Assembly: GCF_016862395.1 (NCBI RefSeq)
Contig: NZ_BOMW01000059.1
Span: 21,631 to 85,630 of the forward strand
Length of the DNA stretch: 64,000 nt
Direction of reading: 5' to 3'
DNA from: Actinoplanes siamensis
GTDB lineage: Bacteria; Actinomycetota; Actinomycetes; Mycobacteriales; Micromonosporaceae
In this document: one piece after another, positions 14,491-21,653 of the stretch
Position numbering within the stretch: the first letter of the stretch is position 1
Layout: each line of letters starts with the position of its first letter
The notes under the pieces: generated by a model
Told to the model about the DNA's origin: nothing
Database searches by the model: none
Seen by the model: only the letters and a program-made list of their open reading frames with translations
Made by a program: the position numbers and the translations under genes

Positions 14491-14595
14491 GGTGAAGCTC
14501 CCGTTCTGATACGGATTCAGCGGTGCAAAAGGGATGGGCCCGGCCTGCCGGGCCGCGAGATCGCAAAGATGTCGTCCTTGTTGCCGGGACGTTAG

Positions 14596-14627
14596 CAAGC
14601 CCTTGCAGTCAATGGAAGGGCTTGCAG
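14596..14627. promoter_or_regulatory. probable MalR operator between malE and malR
   Basis: The intergenic region holds CAAGCCCTT (14596-14604) and its complement AAGGGCTTG (14616-14624). Read another way, CTTGCAG is repeated directly at 14602-14608 and 14621-14627. The site overlaps a -35-like TTGACT for malE (minus strand, 14607-14612) and lies about 30 bp before the malR promoter, so one bound repressor could control both. LacI-family repressors of maltose operons in streptomycetes bind similar short repeats; the assignment to this MalR is inferred from position. Confidence 0.65.
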
Positions 14628-14653
14628 CCTCATGACCGGTAACAGCTCGGCAC

Positions 14654-14659
14654 TACAGT
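14654..14659 (+). promoter_or_regulatory. -10 element for leaderless malR transcript
   Basis: TACAGT fits the actinobacterial -10 pattern TANNNT and is followed by exactly six bases before the malR ATG, so transcription should begin at or next to the start codon. No Shine-Dalgarno sequence precedes the ATG. Confidence 0.5.
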
Positions 14660-14665
14660 GACAGC

Positions 14666-15715
14666 ATGCGTGCACGGATGGCGGACATCGCCCGTCAAGC
14701 CCAGGTCAGCGAGGCGACGGTCTCTCGCGTCATCAACGACCGCCCCGGTGTCTCCCAGGAAACCAGGCAGGCGGTGCTGACCGCCCTCGACGTGCTCGGC
14801 TACGAGCGCCCCGAGCGGCTGCGCAAGCGCAGCGCCGGCCTGGTCGGCCTGGTCGTGCCCGAGCTGGACAATCCGATCTTCCCGGCCTTCGCCCAGGTCA
14901 TCGAGTCGACGCTGGCCCAGTCCGGCTACACGCCGGTGCTCTGCACCCAGTCCCCCGGCGGCGTCACCGAGGACGAGTACGTGGAGATGCTGCTGGACCG
15001 GCAGGTCTCCGGCATCGTGTTCGTCTCCGGCCTGCACGCCGACACCACCATGGACGTCGAGCGCTACCACCGGCTGATCGCCCGGCCGCTGCCGATCGTG
15101 CTGGTCAACGGGCACACCGACGGCATCGACGCGCCGTTCGTCTCGTGCGACGAACAACTCGCCGGCGACCTCGCGGTCGGGCACCTGGCCTCGCTCGGCC
15201 ACCGCCGGATCGGGCTGATCTCCGGGCCGCACCGGTTCAGCCCGGTGCAGCGCAAACTCGCCGGCTACCGCGCCGCCATGCAGCGCGACCTGGGCGTCGC
15301 CGCCGCCGATGTGGACGATCTGGTGGAGCTGACCCTGTTCGGCGTCGAGGGCGGTGAGGTGGCCGCGGAGCGACTGCTCACCAAGGGAGTCACCGGGATC
15401 ATCTGCGGCTCGGACCTGATGGCGCTGGGCGCGATCAGGGCGGCGCGGCGCCGCGGGATGCAGGTGCCCACCGAGGTCTCGATCATCGGGTTCGACGACT
15501 CGCCGCTGATGGCCTTCACCGATCCGCCGCTGACCACGCTGCGGCAGCCGGTGCCGGCGATGGCGGTGGCCGCGGTCCGGTCGTTGGTGGACGACATCAA
15601 CGGGCATGGTTCGCCCAAGTCGGAGTACCTTTTCCGGCCTGAGCTGGTGGTTCGCAGCTCGACCGCGATGGCGCCGGCGCGGCGTGCGCTGACGGCGGAG
15701 GCGCCCGCGGCCTGA
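14666..15715 (+). CDS. malR: LacI-family transcriptional regulator of the maltose operon
   Basis: A 349-residue LacI/GalR-type repressor. Residues 5-50 form the helix-turn-helix and hinge (MADIARQAQVSEATVSRVIN, NDRPGVSQETRQAV, LGYERPERL); the rest is the periplasmic-binding-protein-like sensor domain with GLVVPELDNPIFPAF, ICGSDLMALGAI and VSIIGFDDSPLMAFTDPPLTT. It is divergent from malE across a likely operator, which identifies it as the maltose regulator by context. The inducer, presumably maltose or a maltodextrin, is inferred. The start is set by the HTH. Confidence 0.9.
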   Translation: MRARMADIARQAQVSEATVSRVINDRPGVSQETRQAVLTALDVLGYERPERLRKRSAGLVGLVVPELDNPIFPAFAQVIESTLAQSGYTPVLCTQSPGGVTEDEYVEMLLDRQVSGIVFVSGLHADTTMDVERYHRLIARPLPIVLVNGHTDGIDAPFVSCDEQLAGDLAVGHLASLGHRRIGLISGPHRFSPVQRKLAGYRAAMQRDLGVAAADVDDLVELTLFGVEGGEVAAERLLTKGVTGIICGSDLMALGAIRAARRRGMQVPTEVSIIGFDDSPLMAFTDPPLTTLRQPVPAMAVAAVRSLVDDINGHGSPKSEYLFRPELVVRSSTAMAPARRALTAEAPAA

Positions 15716-16301
15716 GAAAGTTGCTGCAATTCCTTGCGCGATCTGCGATGCGGATTTCCCGATCGTTCGGGAGAGCGTGTTCCCGCACTCATCCGCGCGG
15801 TTCGCGTCGGTGCCGGTCTCGGGTGGCGACGTGCGGGCTTGCGAGGGTGGGACGACGTTTCCGGTCAAGGGCCGCAAGGATGTGCGGCTCGCTTGCAGCG
15901 GCTCGCCGGGGGGGGTGGCGGATCCGGCAAGTTTTTCGGCGCTTTTCTCAAACGGTTCGGTAAGGAAGCGAGAGCTCGGGCGAGGTCGGTGAGCAGCTCT
16001 GCCGAGCGGTGTCGCACACGCCGGGCGGCGCGGTTCGTGCTCCGGCCGACCGGATTTCGGTCGAGCCGGGTGGGAGCTTTCGGCCCGGCGTGGTCGTGGT
16101 TTGTTTTTTGTCGAGTAAGTGCGGTTCCTCTTCGCGGGTGGTCCGGGTGGGGCCCGATGAACCTTTCACGCCGCCTGGACTGCCGGGATCGCTATCCTGT
16201 GGTCAAGGAGCTCAAAGGCGGTCTTCGGGCATTCTGCGGGGTGGTGCTTCGGGCGTGCAGAATTGGGGTTTCTGGTTTTCTGATCTTTGGCGCAGGGCGA
16301 G
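15716..16301. other. 586-bp stretch without a protein gene
   Basis: Between the convergent malR and argH I see no frame with credible coding character; long frames here lack start signals and have low-complexity content. Base composition is lower in G+C than the flanking genes, with T-rich words (GGTTTCTGGTTTTC). One extra copy of CTTGCAG, the presumed MalR half-site word, is at 15892-15898, and a G8 run lies near 15909. The distal part may hold a small RNA (separate entry). Confidence 0.6.
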
Positions 16302-16343
16302 AAGCGGGGTCCCGGTTCTGGGACCGGACCCCCGCTTTTCCGG
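16205..16343 (+). ncRNA. candidate small RNA upstream of the argH terminator
   Basis: A -10-like TATCCT at 16191-16196 is followed by a stretch with a perfect 7-bp stem ATTCTGC/GCAGAAT (16231-16237, 16257-16263), then a T-rich single-stranded-looking segment and a strong GC hairpin (16302-16339) with a CTTTTCC tail on this strand. Promoter, internal stem and terminator in this order would give a transcript of about 135 nt. There is no sequence match to a known RNA family that I recognise; this is inference from structure. Confidence 0.3.
16302..16339. terminator. hairpin terminator downstream of argH
   Basis: AAGCGGGGTCC pairs with GGACCCCCGCTT around a short loop. It lies 19 bp beyond the argH stop (minus strand) and carries a T4 tail on the plus strand (CGCTTTTCC), so it may act in both directions. 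Confidence 0.7.
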
Positions 16344-16357
16344 GCTTGACGGACAGG

Positions 16358-17788
16358 TCAGCGGGGGACTGCCTTTTCCACCGCCCACTGGCGCCAGGTG
16401 TCGAGTTTGTGCTGAACCGTCGCCAGTTGGTCGCGGACCGGCCCCGGGCCGGTGGAGCCGGGCGTGGTGCGGGCCGCCAGGGCCGAGGAGACCGAGAGGA
16501 CCTCGCGGACCGACGGGTCGAGGTGGTCGCTGACCGTTTTCAGGTCGTCGTCGGTGAGATCCTCCAGCTCGCACTCGCGGGCGGAGCAGAGGGCGACCAG
16601 CTTGCCGGTGATCTCGTGGGCGTCGCGGAACGGGACGCCGCGGCGGACCAGCCAGTCGGCCACCTCGGTGGCCAGGGAGAAGCCGACCGGGGCGGCCGCG
16701 GCGAGGCGGTCGACACGGACCGTCATCGTCGAGATCATGCCGGCCAGGGCGGGGAGCAGCAGTTCCAGCGTGTCGACCGCGTCGAAGGCGGGCTCCTTGT
16801 CCTCCTGCATGTCGCGGTCGTAGGTGAGCGGGAGGCCCTTGAGCATGGTGAGCACGGCGACCAGGCCGCCGATGAGGCGGCCGCTCTTACCCCGGGCCAG
16901 CTCGGCGATGTCCGCGTTCTTCTTCTGCGGCATGATCGAGGAGCCGGTGGCGAACGCGTCGTCGAGGACCACCCAGCCGAACTCGGTGGAGGTCCAGAGG
17001 ACCACCTCCTCGCCGAGGCGGGACAGGTGGACGCCGATCAGGCCGGTCACGAAGAGGAACTCGGCGACGAAGTCGCGGTCGGCGACGGCGTCCATCGAGT
17101 TCGGCGCGGGGGCGGAGAAGCCCAGTTCCTTGGCGACCGCGGCCGGGTCGAGCGGCAGCGAGGAGCCGGCCAGCGCGCCGGAGCCGAGCGGGCTGATCGC
17201 GGTGCGGGCGTCCCAGTCGCGCAGGCGCTCCAGGTCACGCAGCAGCGGCTGGACGTGGGCGAGCAGCCAGTGACCGAAACTGACCGGCTGCGCGTGCTGC
17301 ACGTGGGTCATGCCGGGCGCCGGGGTGTCGATGTTGCGGGCGGCCTGCTCGGTCAGCGCGTCGGCCAGCTCGATCAGCGCGACGGCCACGCCACGGGCGT
17401 GGTCGCGCAGGTAGAGTCGCAGGTCGGTGGCGACCTGGTCGTTGCGGGACCGGCCGGCGCGCAGCTTGCCGCCGAGCGCGCCGAGGCGCTCCAGCAGGCC
17501 GCGCTCCAGAGCGGTGTGCACGTCCTCGTCCTCGACAGTGGGACGGAACTCGCCGGTGGCGCAGGCCGACTCCAGGTCGTCCAGCGCGGCCAGCATCCGG
17601 CCCAACTCGTCCGCGTCGAGCAGCCCCGCGTTCGCCAGCACGCGGGCGTGCGCGCGGGAGGCGAGCAAGTCATACGGCGCCAACCGCCAGTCGAACTGGA
17701 CGCTGACGCTCAGCCGGGCCAGGGCCTCCGCCGGGCCACCGGCGAATCGCGCACCCCAGAGCCTGGTCGGCTCGTCACTCTCCGGCAC
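16358..17788 (-). CDS. argH: argininosuccinate lyase
   Basis: A 476-residue cytoplasmic enzyme that splits argininosuccinate to arginine and fumarate, the last step of arginine synthesis. The fumarase/aspartase superfamily signature GSSIMPQKKN is present near residue 285, along with AGRSRNDQVATDLRLYLRD near 113 (shown in full family form) and THVQHAQPVSFGHW near 160. Length is usual for ArgH. GTG start with TAGGAG upstream. Unlike the common argG-argH arrangement, it is separated from argG by dapE, an uncharacterised gene and bluB, and is transcribed alone. Confidence 0.96.
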   Translation of the reverse strand: MPESDEPTRLWGARFAGGPAEALARLSVSVQFDWRLAPYDLLASRAHARVLANAGLLDADELGRMLAALDDLESACATGEFRPTVEDEDVHTALERGLLERLGALGGKLRAGRSRNDQVATDLRLYLRDHARGVAVALIELADALTEQAARNIDTPAPGMTHVQHAQPVSFGHWLLAHVQPLLRDLERLRDWDARTAISPLGSGALAGSSLPLDPAAVAKELGFSAPAPNSMDAVADRDFVAEFLFVTGLIGVHLSRLGEEVVLWTSTEFGWVVLDDAFATGSSIMPQKKNADIAELARGKSGRLIGGLVAVLTMLKGLPLTYDRDMQEDKEPAFDAVDTLELLLPALAGMISTMTVRVDRLAAAAPVGFSLATEVADWLVRRGVPFRDAHEITGKLVALCSARECELEDLTDDDLKTVSDHLDPSVREVLSVSSALAARTTPGSTGPGPVRDQLATVQHKLDTWRQWAVEKAVPR

Positions 17789-17835
17789 ACCTACTCCTAG
17801 CTTCGTTCGAAGGACCTCTACTGGACCTTAGCGCC

Positions 17836-17865
17836 TGCATAATAATACCCTGCATCTGATAAAGT
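17836..17865 (+). promoter_or_regulatory. dapE promoter region with TGCAT repeats
   Basis: An AT-rich patch between divergent argH and dapE. TAAAGT (17860-17865) fits a -10 element and is followed by six bases before the dapE ATG, indicating a leaderless transcript. TGCAT occurs at 17836-17840 and 17851-17855, just upstream; such words resemble half-sites of actinobacterial ARG boxes, but the symmetry is incomplete. Confidence 0.4.
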
Positions 17866-17871
17866 TACAGC

Positions 17872-18930
17872 ATGGCTCTTCTCGATCTCTCCGGCGACGT
17901 GGTCGCCCTCACCCGCACCATCTGCGACATCCCCTCGGTCAGCGGCGACGAGAAGCAGCTCGCCGACGCCGTGGAGACGGCGCTGCGGGCGTACCCCCAT
18001 CTGGAGGTGCTGCGCGACGGTGACGCGGTGGTCGCCCGGACGAACGCGGGCCGCGCCACCCGAGTGGTGCTCGCCGGCCACCTGGACACCGTCCCGATCG
18101 CCGACAATCTGCCGGTGGTCGAGGAGGGCGACGTCCTGCGCGGCCGCGGCACTGTCGACATGAAGGCCGGCGTGGCCGTCATGCTGCAGCTCGCCGCGCT
18201 GCTGGAGGCCCCGCGCCACGACGTCACCTACGTGTTCTACGACCACGAGGAGGTCGCGGCCAGGCTGAACGGCCTCGGACGGCTGGTCCGCAACCATCCG
18301 GAGTGGCTGACCGGCGACTTCGCCATCCTGGGCGAGCCCTCCGACGGCACGGTCGAGGGCGGCTGCCAGGGCACCATGCGCGTGCAGATCACCGTCCCGG
18401 GCGTCGCGGCGCACTCCGCGCGCTCGTGGCGCGGCAGCAACGCCATCCACAGCGCCGGGGCGGTCCTCGACATCCTGCGCGCCTACCAGCCGCGGCAGCC
18501 GGTCGTCGACGGCCTGCAGTACCGGGAGGGGCTGAACGCCGTGAAGATCGAGGGCGGCATCGCCGGCAACGTCATCCCGGACCGGTGCGCTGTCTACGTG
18601 AACTACCGCTTCGCACCGGACCGCGACGTGGAAGCGGCCGAGGCGCACCTGCGGGAGGTCTTCGCCGGCTTCGAGCTCGAGGTCACCGACCGGGCGCCCG
18701 GCGCGCGGCCGGGCCTGGACCGCTCGGCCGCGAAGGAGTTCGTGGAGCTGGTCGGCCGCCCGCCGCAGGCGAAGCTGGGCTGGACCGATGTGTCACGGTT
18801 CGCGGCGCTGGGGATTCCGGCTGTGAACTACGGGCCCGGGGACCCCCTGCTCGCCCACACGGACGGCGAGTTCGTGCCGGTGCCGGAGATCCGGGCCGCG
18901 CTGCGGAACCTGACCACCTGGCTGAGCTGA
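17872..18930 (+). CDS. dapE: succinyl-diaminopimelate desuccinylase
   Basis: A 352-residue M20-family metallopeptidase that removes succinate from N-succinyl-LL-diaminopimelate, giving LL-DAP for lysine and peptidoglycan. Zinc-ligand motifs are visible: GHLDTVP (His70, Asp72), GTVDMKAG near 100, DHEEV near 125, LGEPSDG near 156 and AHTDGEF near 327. The dimerisation domain (VQITVPGVAAHSARSW, residues about 170-290) is intact. The actinobacterial length and GRGTVDMKAG motif favour DapE over ArgE. Probably leaderless. It is divergent from argH. Confidence 0.92.
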   Translation: MALLDLSGDVVALTRTICDIPSVSGDEKQLADAVETALRAYPHLEVLRDGDAVVARTNAGRATRVVLAGHLDTVPIADNLPVVEEGDVLRGRGTVDMKAGVAVMLQLAALLEAPRHDVTYVFYDHEEVAARLNGLGRLVRNHPEWLTGDFAILGEPSDGTVEGGCQGTMRVQITVPGVAAHSARSWRGSNAIHSAGAVLDILRAYQPRQPVVDGLQYREGLNAVKIEGGIAGNVIPDRCAVYVNYRFAPDRDVEAAEAHLREVFAGFELEVTDRAPGARPGLDRSAAKEFVELVGRPPQAKLGWTDVSRFAALGIPAVNYGPGDPLLAHTDGEFVPVPEIRAALRNLTTWLS

Positions 18931-19003
18931 CACCCGCGGGTTCCGGTGCGAACGCGCCGGAACCCGTCCTCTCCCGGTTGCCGCCGGGCGGTAGCTTGAC
19001 GGG

Positions 19004-19435
19004 ATGACCGCGGAGGACGTCCCGAGCTGGGAGGACCGTGTCGTCGCCGAGTTCGGGGACGGGCATGCGGTGGAGGCGATCGCCGCGCGGTACGGCATCA
19101 CTGTCGCGCAGGTCTACGTGGTGGTGGAGCGGGAGGTCGGCCGGAGTCCGTACCCGCCGGAAAGTTACCAGGCCGCGCCGCCGCCGTACCGGCCGCAGGG
19201 TTACCAGGCCGCGCCGCCGCATCTCGGCCCGCCCGCGTATCAACCGCCGCCCGGCTGTTCGGCCCCGGCTCATCCGGCCCCGGGCTACCCGCCTCCCCAG
19301 GCGTTCCCCGATGAGGACGTCATCCTGGGCGAGTACGCCGACGGCCACGACGTCCAGGCGATCGCCTGGCGCCACGGCATCCCCGCCGAGCGGGTCTACG
19401 AGATCGTCCGGCGCGTCGTTCAGGACGATTCGTAG
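19004..19435 (+). CDS. hypothetical protein with two HTH-like repeats
   Basis: A 143-residue protein built from two similar segments: residues 13-45 (FGDGHAVEAIAARYGITVAQVY) and 107-139 (YADGHDVQAIAWRHGIPAERVY). Each reads as a short homeodomain-like helix-turn-helix (GHxVxAIAxRxGIxxxxVY). They are joined by a 60-residue Pro/Gln/Tyr-rich linker in which YQAAPP occurs twice. The layout suggests a flexible two-headed DNA-binding protein, but function is unknown. A TAGCTT -10-like element ends six bases before the ATG (18992-18997), so the transcript may be leaderless. It lies between dapE and the cobalamin riboswitch. Confidence 0.72.
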   Translation: MTAEDVPSWEDRVVAEFGDGHAVEAIAARYGITVAQVYVVVEREVGRSPYPPESYQAAPPPYRPQGYQAAPPHLGPPAYQPPPGCSAPAHPAPGYPPPQAFPDEDVILGEYADGHDVQAIAWRHGIPAERVYEIVRRVVQDDS

Positions 19436-19483
19436 TTCGCCGGCCCGGCGGTGACGGCCTTGGGATATGGTGCGGGACGGCAC

Positions 19484-19668
19484 GAACTGTTGCGAGGTGC
19501 CCCGCCGGCTGCGGCGGGGAGAATCGGGAAGCCGGTGCGAATCCGGCACGGGCCCGCCGCGGTGACCGGGGAGCTGCCGCCCACACGCGTGCACGCGTAG
19601 CCACTGGCCTCGACGGGCTGGGAAGGCGGGCGGCGAGGTGACGATCCGGGAGTCCGAAGACCGGCCTC
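19484..19668 (+). promoter_or_regulatory. cobalamin (B12) riboswitch upstream of bluB
   Basis: The region shows the order of a cobalamin aptamer: GAATCGGGAAGCCGGTGCGA (P3/P4 core), ACGGGCCCGCCGCGGTGA, the B12-box word GCCACTGG near 19601, GGGAAGGCGGGCGGCG, and closing GAGTCCGAAGACCGG near 19650. A short hairpin GCCCCGG/CCGGGGC (19679-19697) lies 10 bp before the GGGAG ribosome binding site and could be part of the expression platform. High adenosylcobalamin would be expected to lower bluB expression. Confidence 0.92.
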
Positions 19669-19719
19669 GCGTCCGATCGCCCCGGCCTGCCCGGGGCAGA
19701 GCGCAGCGGGAGCCTGCCC

Positions 19720-20358
19720 ATGACGCACGACCTGTACGAGATCGTCCGACGCCGGCGCGACGTCCGTGCCGAGTTCACCGGCGCGCCCGTGCCGGGCCCG
19801 GTGCTGGACCGGATCCTGGCCGCCGCGCACGCCGCCCCCAGCGTCGGCATGTCCCAGCCGTGGGATTTCGTCGTCGTGCGGGACCGGGCGCTGCGTGCGG
19901 CGTTCCACGAGCACGTGAGCCAGGAGCGTGAGGTGTACGCCGCGTCCCTGGACCCGGAGGCCGCCGCCCGCTTCGCCCGCATCAAGATCGACGGCATCCT
20001 GGAGTCCACGTTGTCGATCGTGGTCACCTACGACCCGGAGCGCGGCGGCCCCGCGGTGCTGGGCCGGCACGCGATCGCCGACACCGGCCTCTACTCGGTC
20101 TGCCTGGCCATCCAGAATCTCTGGCTGGCCGCCACCGCCGAGGACCTGGGCGTGGGCTGGGTGTCGTTCTACCGCGAGGAGTTCCTGCGGGAGCTGCTCG
20201 GCGTCCCGGCCGGGGTCCGGCCGATCGCCTGGCTGTGCGTGGGCCCGGTCAGCCGCCTGCAGGAGGTGCCCGATCTGGAACGGCACGGATGGCGCGGCCG
20301 CCGGCCGCTGCGGCTGGCCCGCCACGAGGACCGGTGGGGTGGCCGGCTGCCCGGATGA
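19720..20358 (+). CDS. bluB: 5,6-dimethylbenzimidazole synthase
   Basis: A 212-residue nitroreductase-fold flavoenzyme that cleaves FMNH2 with oxygen to form 5,6-dimethylbenzimidazole, the lower ligand of cobalamin. Motifs include RRRRDVRAEF (flavin phosphate binding), APSVGMSQPWDFVVV, IKIDGILES and LGVGWVSFYRE, all matching BluB rather than generic nitroreductases. Start ATG with GGGAG eight bases upstream. The cobalamin riboswitch in its leader supports the assignment. It converges on argG across 56 bp. Confidence 0.93.
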   Translation: MTHDLYEIVRRRRDVRAEFTGAPVPGPVLDRILAAAHAAPSVGMSQPWDFVVVRDRALRAAFHEHVSQEREVYAASLDPEAAARFARIKIDGILESTLSIVVTYDPERGGPAVLGRHAIADTGLYSVCLAIQNLWLAATAEDLGVGWVSFYREEFLRELLGVPAGVRPIAWLCVGPVSRLQEVPDLERHGWRGRRPLRLARHEDRWGGRLPG

Positions 20359-20360
20359 GG

Positions 20361-20407
20361 GCGCCGGCCGCCGGGTCGAAGCGCCGGCCGGGCGAGGGCG
20401 CCGGCCG
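20361..20407. repeat. three copies of GCGCCGGCCG between bluB and argG
   Basis: Exact copies lie at 20361-20370, 20381-20390 and 20398-20407 in the 56-bp gap between convergent genes. The word is largely self-complementary, so neighbouring copies can form stems, which may serve as transcription termination signals. Confidence 0.6.
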
Positions 20408-20414
20408 GCCCCTC

Positions 20415-21653
20415 TCACTCGGCGGGCTGGGCCGCGAGCCGGGCGATGCTGCCCGGCATCGCGTACATGTGGGCGAACGCCCGCGCCTGCTCCCCGGTCC
20501 ACGCCGACGAGCCGTGGCCGTACACCACGCCCTGCCGGGTGGCCGCGTCCAGCAGGCTGTGCGGGCTCTTGCTGCCCAGCAGCACGATGTTGCCCTTGTG
20601 CAGCAGCACCCGGACGGTCCCGGTGACCCGGGTCTGGCTGGAGTCCAGGAACGCCCGGAAGTCGTCCATGATCGGGTCGAAGTACACGGCCTCGTGGAGC
20701 AGGTCGCCGTAGGTGTTGCCGAGCGTGGCCTTGGTGGCCTGCTGCCGGTTGGAGAGGACCAGCTTCTCCAGCTCCCGGTGCGCGGCGATGAGGATCAGCA
20801 TGCCGGGCGCCTCGAAGCCGACCCGCGCCAGGTTGCCGACCATCGTGGAGCCCATGTGGATGCCCCGGCCGACGCCGTGCTCGCCGCCGAGGACGTTCAG
20901 GGCCTGCAGGATCGCGAAGTTCGGCGCGTCCGGCCCGACCAACGGGTCGCCGCCCGCGTACCGGGCCGAGACCACCTCGCCCTTCTCGAACGTGAGGTGC
21001 AGCTCGACGCCCTCGGCCGGGGCCGCGTCGATGGACCGGGTGTACGTCCAGGCGTCCTCGGGGAGGTAGTCCCAGCTGCCGTACGTCTCCTCGCCGCCGA
21101 TCGAGGTGCCGATCAGCCCTTCGTTGATCGAGTACTTCTTGACCTTCTCGCTCACCGAGAAGCCCCGGCTGCGCAGGAACTCGGCCTCCTCCTCGCGGAC
21201 CAGGCGCTCGTCGCGGACCGGGGTGATGATCTCCAGGTGCGGGGCGAGCGCGCGGATCACCGCGTCGTAGCGGACGTGGTCGGCGCCGGCGCCTGTCGAG
21301 CCGTGCGCGATCGCGTCCGCGCCGACCTGTAGCGCCACCTCGACGACCTTCTCCGCCTGGATCAGCCGCTCCGCGCCGACGCACGACGGGTAGGCGCCGT
21401 TGCGCAGGTAGTTCGCCTTGATCGCGTAGGTGACGACCCGGTCGTACAGCTCGGCGCGCGCGTCGACGACGTGGTGCTCGACGGCGCCCAACTCCTCGGC
21501 GCGGGCGGCGACCACCTCGGCCTCACCGCTGTGCAGGCCGCCGGTGTCGACGTTCGCGGTCACCACGTCCCAGCCCTTCTCGCGGAAGTCCACGAGGGCG
21601 TACGAGGTGTCCAGCCCACCGGAGAAGGCGAGAACGATCTTGCGCTTGGTCAT
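20415..21653 (-). CDS. argG: argininosuccinate synthase, atypical (Bacteroidetes-like) type
   Basis: A 412-residue ATP-dependent ligase joining citrulline and aspartate. The PP-loop SGGLDTS (residues 11-17) is present. The remainder departs from the usual actinobacterial form: AHGSTGAGADHVRYD replaces the common AHGxTGKGNDQxRFE, and EIITPVRDERL, KYSINEGLIGTSIGG, GRGIHMGSTMVGNLARVGFE and LDSSQTRVTGTV recall the ArgG type that I associate with Bacteroidetes. That likeness is from memory, not alignment. The Lys/Asn/Gln to Ala/Ala/His changes lie near the ATP/citrulline site. Its ATG overlaps the stop of the preceding unknown gene (ATGA), the end of the arg operon. Confidence 0.88.
   Translation of the reverse strand: MTKRKIVLAFSGGLDTSYALVDFREKGWDVVTANVDTGGLHSGEAEVVAARAEELGAVEHHVVDARAELYDRVVTYAIKANYLRNGAYPSCVGAERLIQAEKVVEVALQVGADAIAHGSTGAGADHVRYDAVIRALAPHLEIITPVRDERLVREEEAEFLRSRGFSVSEKVKKYSINEGLIGTSIGGEETYGSWDYLPEDAWTYTRSIDAAPAEGVELHLTFEKGEVVSARYAGGDPLVGPDAPNFAILQALNVLGGEHGVGRGIHMGSTMVGNLARVGFEAPGMLILIAAHRELEKLVLSNRQQATKATLGNTYGDLLHEAVYFDPIMDDFRAFLDSSQTRVTGTVRVLLHKGNIVLLGSKSPHSLLDAATRQGVVYGHGSSAWTGEQARAFAHMYAMPGSIARLAAQPAE

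Noticed and set aside
15895..15930. C8 run on the minus strand, considered as a 6C-type RNA
   Set aside because: Only one C-run is present and no pair of hairpins carrying C-rich loops is found.
15734..17800. 688-codon plus-strand frame over the malR-argH gap and argH
   Set aside because: It runs antisense to argH with Arg/Gly/Ala-rich low-complexity content and no family motifs. It is a shadow of GC-rich codon bias.
17872..18930. dapE as argE (acetylornithine deacetylase)
   Set aside because: Length, motif set and the presence of argJ in the arg operon favour succinyl-diaminopimelate desuccinylase.
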